Source: Schistocephalus solidus
Lineage: Eukaryota; Platyhelminthes; Cestoda; Diphyllobothriidea; Diphyllobothriidae
Reading direction: 5' to 3'
DNA: 64,000 nucleotides
Assembly (NCBI GenBank): GCA_017591395.1
Contig: WEDG01000846.1
Location: forward strand, 62,001-126,000
The translations under genes were made by a program, and so were the position numbers. Every line of letters begins with the position of its first letter. Position 1 is the first letter of the stretch. Shown piece by piece: positions 12,001-22,145 of the stretch. Under the pieces are notes generated by a model, which was not told the DNA's origin, searched no databases, and saw only the letters and a program-made list of their open reading frames with translations.

Positions 12001-15000
12001 AAATGTTTATTTTTTGAACTTTATAGTTTAGACACGTCAAGTAAATGGTAAGCAACAGAAGCATGCTTCGCTATTTAATTCATTTTGCTGCAACCACAAA
12101 TGTTTGAAATAATCCTCTTTTAAGATATTTAACTGATTCAAATGCATGTTTTTCTTGATATGAATTCTACTGTAAGGTATTAATGTGTGATTCAAGCATG
12201 ACAGTGATTTTGTTTGCCCTAATAGATTCAGCCATAATGACACACAAAAAACTTTGTGAACCTCAGCAAGTTTTTTTCACTTTCAAGAAAAATAAAAGCT
12301 ACTCGGCGTCTGTAAAATGCTATGTTTTGGGTTTTCTGAGTGCATTTGGCTAAATTTTAAATTTTTGTTCATAGTTGCTGTGTTTGGGGCAAGAAGCCAA
12401 AAATGAAGGTTTACTTATAAGAAAAATCCTTTTTTGGATGATCATTACGTACACTTTGACGGGATTGAACAACCGGGGAATTTATGGATTTCGGAAAAGA
12501 AATAGTCTTCAACCAATTAAAGCAGTTTTATATCTCAGATATATTTTGCTTTCGTCAGTTGTTGAGAAAGCTTTATTTGCGTATTTATTGGCTATGTGAC
12601 AGTGTCAATATGCATTCAAAAAGGAGGAAAAAAACAGTTAGGTACTTCCAAACCTGCCTCGTAGACGTCGATGTCCAGTTTAGCAAAGGTGACTGAGGTC
12701 TCCTCCTCAGCCAGCTTTTCATATGCAGCCTTGACTGATTTGCACGGTCCGCACCATGTTGCGAAAAAATCAACAATTACCAGACGCTCCTGGCTGATTT
12801 TCTTGAGCTCATCCATATCTTCCTTTATGTAACATAATGATGAAAATACTTCCAAATAATAACGTTTAATAAAGGAAAGCATTACTTAATTTATAACTTA
12901 CAAATTCAACTCTCAATGTCATCACTGAACCATGGAAAATATCCCTTGCAAAGTAAAAGCATGCTGAGTTACTAGTCTGTTTGATAAAATAAGGTGTTGA
13001 GTTTGCATATTATTGCAATACCCACGTTGTTATGCTACTAAAGTCATTTCCATAAAAACTCGTTTTGCGTTCATTATCCTTTGAAGAGGAGACAGTATAG
13101 AAAGCACTTTCACTGACCGAAATAGATTCCTATCTGTCTGTTTAGCATTTTTGGAGACCGTAAAAGCTGTGTGTCACGCAACCAGCAAAGCACACGCAGA
13201 TCCATGCATCCAAAAAGCAAAGGACAATAATCAAGAAGTTTTATATGTATTCATTCCACACAGCAACGAGGGCCAGTCAAAAACCCGTACTAATGTTACT
13301 ATGGAAGTACATCTCACGATTCTATCACCGTACTGGTACGGAAAGTTTAGAGCCTATCAGCAACTAACGGGTGAATAAAATTTGATGCAAGGGTGGGTGG
13401 TGTAGAAAATGAAACAGACGAAGGTGTTGGGATATCATGTACAACTACGTCCCCATTTGATGATAGAAATAAAGATTATTCTACCATTGTTATGAATCGG
13501 CTTTAGTTTATGAAGTTGGCTCTTATTCTTATTTGATAGCGATTGCTGTACTTTACACTCGATCTAAAGTTATAGTCTTTATGCAGCTCGATAAGAGTTA
13601 GTCACATAAAGTCATTTAATTGCGCCAGTTTTGTCAATAAAACGTAATGATACTTAATAGCTAGTTGCCTGCGTGAGTTAAGTAATAAAGTTCAAGCATA
13701 AAAGGAGATACCATTTCCATTCTGCAATTAAGGTACTTGGTTGTACGCTCTTCCAAAGAAACAAAATATTCCCTATCACGACCAGAATGAGGTGGATCCC
13801 TAGTGCTGTGCTGAAGACCTTGCTCGAAATCCAGCTCACTCTGGTTCCCACATCAGAATGGAACCTGATAGAATGACTGCGAATAGTAATTAGACCAGCG
13901 ATGAATAGGCCGACGCCCTTCATTGCGTTGGTTGAACTTTTGAGAAATTATAAATAAATATGGCACAGTCAGCCAGTTATTTTCAATATTTAGCGCTGCT
14001 GCTTGACGCATCTAGTAAGATTCAGTGGGTTTCAGCGGCTTTAACCTCTGCAGAACAGCATCAAAAAGTGGTAAAGATGAGAAATGCCCACCAGCGTCTA
14101 TTTTTAGACAGAACCCGGCCACATGCTGATCCAGCTAAGTTAATGCTATCGTTTGCATAAAAAAGAGTGACAGACAGTTCTTAAAGGCTCTACTAACCAC
14201 CACCTTTCTTCGTACGATTTGGCATGAGAACCAGCTGGCAATAAACAACGAGAAACATTAATTGCTCAAGTATAATCACACGCAATAAAAGCACGACATT
14301 TGCGTCTTTGAACCAAGGAAGCATCTCGATGATCAAAAGCTGGTTCAAGGCTGTTAAACTTAACTGAGTTATATACTGATGATCGATAACGACCGTGAAA
14401 CAGCTGTCTACGTCTTGCCTGTTGCACCTTTTGCGACATACCTATATATATAGATTGATATCAATATATACAATACCTGCGCTTCCTCTTTGCCACTGGT
14501 AATTAACAACTGCAAAGCTTTTATGAACTATTCACATTTAAATTAGATGTCACTATGGATTCAAATATGTTTTATGGAAATCATGCCTAAAATATTATTT
14601 TCTGTACCAAGTTGGTGAAAAGTAATATCTTAATTACTACTCCGCGGCCTGCTCTAAAAATATTTACTAAAAGTTCAGGCTTGGTCAGTGATTTTAGGTC
14701 GTGTGGTATGGCTGAGCTTGCAATGATCAAACTGTGTATTCGAACGTAACATCATCGAGGGATGTCGAATAGATTAACTCCTGCTTCAGGGATGGGTGCA
14801 TATCACTTCACAGGCAGTACAGAGCAACCTGTCAGGTTTTGCCTCATCTGAATAGATGCTACATATCCATCATGGATGGAGGTTTGAATTGTGGTCCCAT
14901 GGGACAAAACATATATAGAAAAAAGCCAAAAATAGTTTAACATATTCAAAAATCCCAAAACCACTGCCTTTTTTTCCCTCGCCTGCAACGAGAAACGTCT

Positions 15001-15217
15001 ACTCCGAGATCTTGGAAATCTGCGTGTCCGCTACTTTGGCTATCACAGTTTTACATAAGCCATTTTTTAAACTGACTAGTTGCATAAAAATTTGATGCAT
15101 CTTTGAGGAATTTGATGAGTATGGAAAAGCAGGCTGAACTACAGCACTTCGACTTACCTCGCTATTAATCTCAGTCACCAGTGGTGCAAGTTCAGGTTCT
15201 TCCTGCTCCTGGGACAT
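8962..15217 (-). CDS. Thioredoxin, three-exon gene
   Basis: A small thiol-disulfide oxidoreductase, expected in the cytosol, which reduces protein disulfides and is recharged by a thioredoxin (or thioredoxin-glutathione) reductase. Coding exons on the minus strand are 15158-15217 (20 aa, acidic N-terminus from ATG), 12658-12822 or 12646-12822, and 8962-9090 with the stop. In the 117-aa model the buried Asp is residue 38 in IVDFFATWCGPCK, the active site is C44-G-P-C47 and the cis-proline is residue 87 in AMPTF, followed by FKNGE. These are the hallmarks of classical Trx; the usual family length is about 105 residues, so the extra part is the N-terminus. All introns are phase 0; intron 1 is 2335 bases. 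Two donors are possible for exon 2: a GC donor gives canonical spacing between the CxxC and cis-Pro parts, whereas a GT donor 12 bases further adds AGLE. An AG lies two bases before the ATG, which would permit spliced-leader trans-splicing (inference). Confidence 0.9.
9091..12645 (-). other. Thioredoxin intron 2
   Basis: About 3.56 kb of AT-rich sequence. Apart from the exon-like segment at 10744-10830 and a weaker one near 10430-10505, I see no domain, repeat family or RNA gene in it. Confidence 0.6.
10744..10830 (-). CDS. Orphan exon-like segment inside thioredoxin intron 2
   Basis: An 87-base minus-strand segment, phase 0 at both ends, encoding 29 residues (LHLLIETKCELQW... ending LLKVPK). 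It has a pyrimidine-rich acceptor (TGACCGTTGTTGTTAG) and a good donor (AAG|GTAACA). A possible following segment lies at 10433-10507, after ACAGGCAG, with an open frame starting FDNEQTYSP and soon reaching a stop. Placing it between thioredoxin exons 2 and 3 would break the Trx fold, so it would belong to an alternative isoform, to a nested gene, or be a coincidence. No domain recognised. Confidence 0.3.
12646..12822 (-). CDS. Thioredoxin exon 2 (active site)
   Basis: Starts at an acceptor ATAAAG|GAAGAT and codes for EDMDELKK through the WCGPC active site to KLDIDVYE. The end is ambiguous: 12658 with a GC donor (GAG|GCAGGT, 55 codons) or 12646 with a GT donor (GAA|GTACCT, 59 codons). Both keep frame with exon 3. 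The shorter form aligns gap-free with ordinary thioredoxins. Confidence 0.9.
13146..13378 (+). CDS. Possible plus-strand terminal exon within thioredoxin intron 1
   Basis: A strong acceptor-like sequence (TTCCTATCTGTCTGTTTAG) is followed by about 77 open codons, FLETVKAVCHATSKAHADPC onward, ending in a TAA at 13376-13378. There is no ATG near the start, so it would have to be a last exon. The product is not low-complexity, but I recognise no family and found no upstream exon. Confidence 0.2.
13678..13923 (-). CDS. Possible small hydrophobic ORF, 81 aa
   Basis: An ATG-started minus-strand frame with two hydrophobic stretches, near residues 5-15 and 40-56 (ALGIHLILVVIGNILFLW). The second is long enough for a membrane segment. 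It lies inside thioredoxin intron 1 on the same strand. No family recognised and no clear splice donor, so it may be chance. Confidence 0.15.
   Translation of the reverse strand: MKGVGLFIAGLITIRSHSIRFHSDVGTRVSWISSKVFSTALGIHLILVVIGNILFLWKSVQPSTLIAEWKWYLLLCLNFIT
15158..15217 (-). CDS. Thioredoxin exon 1
   Basis: Codes for 20 residues starting MSQEQEEPEL, rich in Glu. It ends GAG|GTAAGT, a consensus donor, in phase 0 with exon 2. Confidence 0.85.
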
Positions 15218-15289
15218 TCCTGTGCACTCTGACCTGAGTGAGGTTTGTCACTCTGCCTCGTCAATAAGGAAGGATTTAGGAAGAATGTC

Positions 15290-15640
15290 AAATGCGTGCA
15301 TGTGCACTGTCGGGTCCCACGGTCTACAACGCCCACTTCCATAATTGTCCACTATGCCCTGTAATGAAAGCAAATACCTCTTGGAGATTTATCCCGAGGT
15401 TATTAGTTCCAAGGGAGGGGGTCGTGAGCATCTGCGAGCTTCATATGACCACAAAGTTGAGGGAGGGGACGAGTAGGGATATGTGATGCCAGTCTCTACA
15501 CCGCTCATGTCTGCCTGCAGGGGGTGGGGATTGTGTGGGTGCGGTCAGGACCAGATTGCGCCCTGCCAATCATCTTCGTGTCTCCAAGTCCGGACATCGC
15601 TGCACCACCCCCTTCTAATGCAGTCGCCCAGACGGGTTAA
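15290..15640. other. GC-rich patch upstream of the thioredoxin start
   Basis: Distinctly G- and C-richer than its neighbours, with G-runs on the plus strand. It lies 70-420 bases upstream of the thioredoxin ATG, so it could be promoter-proximal DNA. A repeat insertion is equally possible. Confidence 0.3.
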
Positions 15641-18600
15641 ATAGAAGTGTATTAAATTGGAAAGTTATATGCAATCACACACTCTAACACAGTCGACCGT
15701 ACGTAAAAATGTTGATTGCTAAGAGGACGGGGCGTGGCTTTACCCAACACTCCTGAATCCATTCCTGCTAAATTGTGTCCTATTCACCACCGTAAAGTTT
15801 TCATTTGTTAAGTGCGATTATCTAAATTAAACACTGACAGTTTTTTAGTCAGAAATTAGATTATATGGAGTGATTCAAGTTGGTTATAGTTCAATCTGCA
15901 TGCCAGATTTTGTTAATCGTGCCATACGGAACAGCGAAGACGACTGGAAATTATCTGTAGGTTAATGGCTGCGAATGTGAGACATCTGAATGTGAGATGA
16001 AAGTAATTTTCAAAAGACAAAACCGGATAAGGCTGATAATTGGTGAACGTACGAATAAAGGCGACCGGAAACGTCGTTTCGCGCACACCATATGTAATCC
16101 TTTAAACCGACCAAAATTTTTGTACCACTTCAAACTGGGTGTACTGTTCGGGTGAGTGATGACCTCGACTAAGAAATAAACGGCAAACTAAAACAATCTG
16201 ATTTTTTTCAATAATTGGGTAATTTGTAATTTATTATCTTGCTTTGTATTATTTAACCATATGTTCAGCCTAACTACCATTCAAAAACCTAAACTTGTCT
16301 TTCCCGGATAATATATGATTGTGTGAAACTGTTTCCGTGTGTTCAGCTTATCAGTGTGTCCCATAGCATACCTCATGTGTTTGTTTTTAAATGCCCCACT
16401 TTCGGAATTTTGGCTATTTTAATCTCCAAAGAATGACCTTTGAAGTAAAGCTTTGTAGTCTCAGGTACATATATATGAATATTTTAACAGATATCTATCA
16501 GTTCTGGTGCGGAAATCACGTAATATACATAAGCTGCAATTGCTTATTAAACAAGAATCACTTTATAAGACAGGCTTCATGTTTTACAACAGACCATCAA
16601 GTGCCTTTGATTAACATAAGACCAGTTTTCATAAACACACAGCAAATTGTGACTTGCGATCATAGGAAACGTTATGGTATTATGTCTATATCAGTTGGAT
16701 TATTAGCATTTTGAATTTGACATGCCGTCCAGTCACCTTGTAGACGTGAACCTCTTGTTGAAATCAGCTGCCTTAAAACAAGCCAGTCAGGAGTTCCATG
16801 CAAACACTACCATTTGTTGTGTCAGGTAATAACCTCCTATTGGGAAACAATGTGACAATAATAAGCGCCTATCAACGAGTAAACAGTGACGTTGGACTTA
16901 CACAACATTCTGAGCAGTTATACACTTAACATACTTAATTTTTTTTTGAAAGCGGCTTAAATGAAGGAAAATGATTTTAAAAATGTATGTTTAAATGTTT
17001 CGGATAAGTATAAGTGGTCTCATGCAAAAGAAAGTGCACTGCAATGTGTGCGATGCCCAAATCATGATATTTCAACCATGATCGTGATTGACTACTGTAG
17101 AAAAGTTTCATAAAAATGCAACATGGGCTTGAGTGGAGCAATTTTGATCAATGTGTCAAATTGATTTTTATTGCAACGCCAAACGAATAGTCCGTTAGTG
17201 ATTTGAAACATCTATAATGAGTTTTGCGCAACAAAGAAAGTTGGACCCCTTTTATGTCGCCTTCAACCACATCTAATTTTCACCCATATGCCCTCAATTC
17301 CAATACCCACAATAATATTTTGATGGAAGTAATTTTGAAAGGGCTCGCAAAATCCAGTAAAACTAAGCGTTAACTCTGTTTTATAAAGGTTCAGATTAAA
17401 ATAATGCGCGAACTTGGAGTAAATCCATTGGAACAGAATATCTCTGGCCTGACCTGAATATTTGGGTCAAAATCCATTAGTTTGTAAATATTTTTCGGTT
17501 ACACTGCATAATCCGATGGCTTTCAGCTAAAATAATTATATCAAATTTTGCACCGAGCATGAAAAGAGTTGTCCTCCTCTACGTTTGTGCTTAAATTTCA
17601 TCGGTAAGTAAACACACAGAATACAACTGGATTAGATATGTTTAAAAACAGTACTGAGGGCCAACTGTTGAGTCACGTTCGCTGCAGCTACGTGAGGATG
17701 CGGCACAATCTCGGTGATACACGCTTGTCTGTGCTTTTAGATACTACCTGTGCTGTTAGTATGGTAATTAAGTACGGAACGTTCATAGCATGGCCAGTGG
17801 CACGTGAGCTTCTAAATGAGCCACGCTTCCTTCACTGCTATGAACAAAAATTTATAAAACCTCTAGACGTACTGCATATTTACTTGTATGTTTAAGTGAA
17901 ACAGTAAATTCAAGCATGATTTCAAAAGGAGAAATAGTTAAACATTATTTCCATGTGTAATCTACAGAAGAGTATTTATCCAGATTTTGCACACACTTCT
18001 GAAAGTAAGAATTCTCTAGACCACCTCAATGACCTGTTCTTCCTGTGGAACTGCATATATTATCCGTATTAGTCGTTACTTATCCAAAATTAGACGTGGA
18101 TACCTCCCAGCGTGGTTGTGAAAAAGCAAAATAAAGAAGGAAAATAGCACAGTCTTGGCGCATACGGTTAATTCAAGGCACTAACAGTGGAAATCAGGGA
18201 AGCTTTCTGAATGATTTACAAGATTCCACCGTGCTAACAGGACCTACTGAGACAGAGATTAGTAGCATGAACAGAACAAACCGCACAAAGGTTGGACGAA
18301 CCTCTCATGTGGCCACAAAAGAGCTCCATGCATGGCTCTCATTCATAATGGTCAAAAGTCAGGAAATTTTGCGCACATTCATTACTTCTCTTCCACCTCT
18401 GCACGTCCATTCCTAACCCTCTCACCACCAAGACTAGCCATCATTACCTGCGTAGCTTGATAATAACTGCCTCTAATTATCCTATATTTCCACGCCCCAC
18501 TTGTGTGGAAAGATTAGCATAACACGAATTCTCTAATAACCTGCATGCAAAAACGGATATAATTAGCATATAAACGTAAGTACGTGATGAGTACGCCTGC

Positions 18601-18690
18601 GAAGCAAATCATGCTAAACCAAAGGTCTTTTGAATTCTTCTATTGGAATTTTTCCAACTTTGAGAAATTATTATTAATGAATTCTTTCAT
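15641..18690. other. AT-rich intergenic stretch, nothing recognised
   Basis: About 3 kb with only short open frames and no recognisable domain, RNA gene or repeat. Confidence 0.5.
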
Positions 18691-18694
18691 GCTA

Positions 18695-19150
18695 ATGTTA
18701 CCTTTTATGGCCACTGAAACAGGGTGTGGGAATAATAATCACCCTCAATACATGTGGCTTTGCACCCAATTCCGGACAATTTAGGGTTGGGATTAAGATG
18801 AGTGTTAGGACTAAGTTTAGGGTTACGTTTAAGGTAAGGATAAGGGCCAAAGTTTGGAATTATTGCCAGGAGTATCTTAAGGGTTAAGGTATGGGTTCTT
18901 GTTACCGGTTGGATTTAGATTTATGGTAGGGCTATGGTTAACATTAAGGTAAACGTTCGGTTTTTCGGTTTAGAGTTAGGGTTAAGACATGGAGTATTTA
19001 TGCGTCCTGAAATTAATCGACAGGCCACCTTTTTTACTGGATGGGGTGGCTCCTATTTCCATGAACTATTCAGGTGGCCATACCGGTTATCCTTACCGAA
19101 TTCTCCAAAGATGTGTCGGGCCTGAGCAAGTTTGCAGGTCATTGAGTGGC
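18695..19150 (+). repeat. Interspersed repeat with TTAGGG-like core, copy 1
   Basis: The core at 18780-18990 is built of degenerate TTAGGGTT/TTAAGG words. The left flank ends GGCTTTGCACCCAATTCCGG, and the right flank carries TATTTATGCGTCCTGAAATT and GGATGGGGTGGCTCC, then CAGGTGGCCATACCGG. Comparable left and right flanks occur at copies 2 and 3, so this is one repeat family rather than a true telomere. Confidence 0.7.
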
Positions 19151-20024
19151 AATTTCAACTGCAGTTCGTTTTATTAACTTGTCGAATTATTTCGCACGGC
19201 AACGCATGTCACAAGGGACATTGGAGACTGGTTTATCTACATAACAAAAATAACTGCGTAAATACTCCTCCAGATATAGACTGGCATAGAGATAAATTGA
19301 ACTGGTGCAGCCACGAGTGTCCAAACGCGTTTGTTAACTTGTAGGAAGTACGGCACTAAGGCAGCGCCATAGAACCTGAAAGAATTATCCGTTTTTTCTC
19401 GGAATCCAATAAAAATCCCGGAACTTGAAAAAACTAAGTCGAATATGGTCGACAAACTTTAAAAAGTAGGAGAAAGTGCAACTTGGCTTTCAAATGAGAC
19501 AAGCCAAAATCAAAACTGAACTCCGTGTATTTGGCCAGGAACTGACAGGAAAATAGTTGATATTGCTTACTGTGAATTAACTGAAAATTATCCAGTCCTT
19601 TTTCTCAACTTAATACAAACTATGATTTCTCATATAAAAAGGCCAAAATATTTCCCACTTCCACTTCATAAATTTCACTTAATCATTTAAGTTGGAGAGC
19701 AAGCCCTCATTGCTGATACCTCAAGTCAGAAATTGGAAGCAATAATTGGGAGAGTTGGGTGCGGGTAAGGCACTAGCCTTTAAAAATTAAGAAGACATAA
19801 CGGCATTGAGTTGCTGTGAAATTGCGATCGTTTTAGTTCACCCTTCCAAAAAAACACACCACAAAGGCTAATGTGCGTGTTTTCCAGTTTTTCATGGTTG
19901 ATTTAATCACCTCGAGGGGGTTCGGGTAGTCAGTTGTCACCCAGGCATTTAACATGCAAATTATGCTGGAAGTTCAGAATTCCTTTTTGTTTTTCAAAGC
20001 ACCGAAATGAAATTTTAGCATAAA
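19151..20024. other. Spacer between telomere-like repeat copies, nothing recognised
   Basis: No supported gene or repeat unit. Confidence 0.45.
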
Positions 20025-20425
20025 TTTGATTGAGAGGTTAGTATGCCTTGTGTGGCCGCCTCAAAAGGACACAGGAATCGAAACCATTCACAATACGCGT
20101 GGTTTTGCGCCAAATTCCAGAATCGGTTTAGAGTTACGTTGAGGGTTTGGTTTAAGGTTAGGATTAAGATCAGAGTTGTGGTTTTGCTCATGATTAAGCT
20201 AAGGGTTAAGGTCTTTATCGTGTTAACTGTAGGGTTTTGGGAAGGGATAGGCTTAAGATTAAGGGGACAGTTCTGTTTTATGTTAGGTTTCTTGTTAGCG
20301 TTAAGACGTGGGTATATTTACCTTTTCAGAATTTTGCCGTAAGCTCACTTATTTTAATCGGGCGGGGTGGTTCATTTACATTTGTCCTGTTGAGATGGCC
20401 ATACAAGACATCCCTACCCATTTAG
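20025..20425 (+). repeat. Interspersed repeat with TTAGGG-like core, copy 2
   Basis: The left flank GGTTTTGCGCCAAATTCCAG is followed by a G/T-rich core (20125-20310). The right flank has TATATTTACC, GGGCGGGGTGG and GATGGCCATACAAG, matching copy 1 in order. Confidence 0.7.
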
Positions 20426-20999
20426 AATTAACAGACCGGATGGCTCCCTTGTACTTTCTTCACGCAGAAAACCTGTGATATGCCGATAGAAGCGAACAGG
20501 TGAGTTCCTGGAAGTACATGAAAGGAGAAGATTCGATCGGTGGAACAAGAAGTTGATTCGCCCGGCGTCTTGGATTGTCACTGGAACCCATAATCACAGC
20601 CGCAGATAATGGTAGTGAAAGCACAAGGTGTGCAATATTTATAGTACCCAGTGGACGCGCGACTACCTGGGTACTCTAAGTATCAGTTCTTGCAATCACC
20701 ACTGGAGGTTGTAATAAATGTGATATTTTCTTGGTATTCCGGGTCCGGGACGTTAATCACGTCAATTGTATCATCCGTGATAGTTTTGTTCGTTGTTATT
20801 GCAAATATTGGTCAAGCTCACTCTCCCCACACAGCTGATCCGCCTACCCAACTAAGGTCTCACCACGGAATATGAGAAAAGAAGGTGATTGCGCTTGATA
20901 TACGTTTCTTCCTACTACCTCTTGAAAGAGCCTGATAGATCAGGTTCGCCTGTACATAAAGTTAGTCCAAGAGACAAATAAGAAAATTGAACTTCAAAC
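20426..20999. other. Spacer, nothing recognised
   Basis: Contains a chance-looking frame with a hydrophobic stretch near 20750-20815 and no splice signals I trust. Confidence 0.4.
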
Positions 21000-21240
21000 A
21001 GTAAGGTTAGCAGAGGAGAACAGGAACCGTCCGTAATATTGTTGGCTTTGCGCTAAACTTGATTTAAAAAAGGGTTAGTGTTATGATTAAGTTAAAGTGT
21101 TATTTTATGGTGAAGGTTTTTGGGGTTTTGAGTTGGGTCAGAATTAGAACTAGGCACGGATATATTTATGATTCCTGAAATTCGACACTTAAGCGAGGGC
21201 CCACGTGGGCTTCTACATGCAGTACGTGGCCTAGCTCATA
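21000..21240 (+). repeat. Interspersed repeat with TTAGGG-like core, copy 3 (short)
   Basis: The left flank GGCTTTGCGCTAAACTTG is followed by a G/T-rich core at about 21060-21150. The right flank TATATTTATGATTCCTGAAA matches copy 1. The core is shorter than in the other copies. Confidence 0.6.
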
Positions 21241-21685
21241 AATCATGAGGACGGAAATTAGGATTATCAGTTGTTAGCAACTAAAATGCTGCGCGTTTTA
21301 TTTACTTGCCTAGCCCATTCTGGAAAATGCCATTCACGCAAGCTGACTTGGATTTAAATAGTTTTATTAATCAAAATGTTTACAAATCTGAGCGCATTTC
21401 TATGTCACTTCGTTCTCCGTTAGTTTCCTATTATAATAGTTGGCATACCTTATTTTTTCGCATCCACGTGTACTTCTCTATGAGGAGAAAGTAATATAAA
21501 CTCGAGTGTTTGACCAAAAGGAAGTTGTCGGCCTTGAAAACACGTCTTAGTCCCGCAAATCAGATAAAGCAACCATCACGAAAATGGGCAATTTTTAGAA
21601 AACCTAACGTATGATCGATTTTCAAAGTGCACTTTTGCTATTCTTTTTGCTTTGACGCCCTAAAAGACAGTGCCAACAACTACAG
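21241..21685. other. Nothing recognised
   Basis: AT-rich sequence without supported features. Confidence 0.4.
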
Positions 21686-21850
21686 GGATATGGGCAGAAT
21701 TGCATTACCGATAAGGACACGAGAGACTGGAATTTCGGCTTATTAGCCCTCACTAGTCAGCCATACCCGAACCCAGGTGTTGCGGCACCGTAGGTTTCAA
21801 ATAGTGACCTGAAACCCGAACCTCTGACCAGTTGATTAGAAGTCCAACAT
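21686..21850 (-). mobile_element. tRNA-derived SINE fragment, reverse
   Basis: The minus strand carries a diverged tRNA-like head, an ACCTGGGTTCGGGTATGGCT core, the GGCTAATAAGCC segment and a TCTCTCGTGTCC segment. Confidence 0.65.
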
Positions 21851-21999
21851 TATATCCGACTGCACGTCGGCGCAGAGTCTTCTCGCTTTTGATCGATAAT
21901 ATAAGATGGTAACGTGACTCTCTGGTCCCGTTGTGCCTTCAGGCCCACCAGCCAACCCCACCAGCATAACGTTAAGTGATGAAGACGGAATTGTGAGCC

Positions 22000-22145
22000 C
22001 GTGAAGGAGGTTGTAACAGCATTTGACATCTAACCAACAAGTCACAGGTTCTAGCTTCAGGTGACACAAATCCTGGGGTTGGGTATTGTTCGTTGATGAC
22101 AGCTCATACACCAGACAAGGCCATTTCAGGTTCCCTAGCTTTTGT
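22000..22145 (+). mobile_element. tRNA-derived SINE fragment, forward
   Basis: Carries CTGGGGTTGGGTATTGTTCG, TGATGACAGCTCATA and AAGGCCATTTCAGGTTCCCT, in the order of the SINE core. It forms a loose inverted pair with the copy 150 bases upstream. Confidence 0.6.

Larger units (their letters stand above)
12823..15157 (-). other. Thioredoxin intron 1
   Basis: 2335 bases of AT-rich sequence with no recognised repeat. A hydrophobic minus-strand open frame (13678-13923) and a plus-strand frame with a strong acceptor (13146 on) are the only possible exons. Confidence 0.6.

Noticed and set aside
18780..18990. Interstitial telomere from a chromosome fusion
   Set aside because: The TTAGGG-like words are degenerate and sit inside a repeat family with shared flanks.
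20651..20875. Small membrane protein
   Set aside because: One hydrophobic stretch only, a GTG start, no splice sites and a position between repeat copies.
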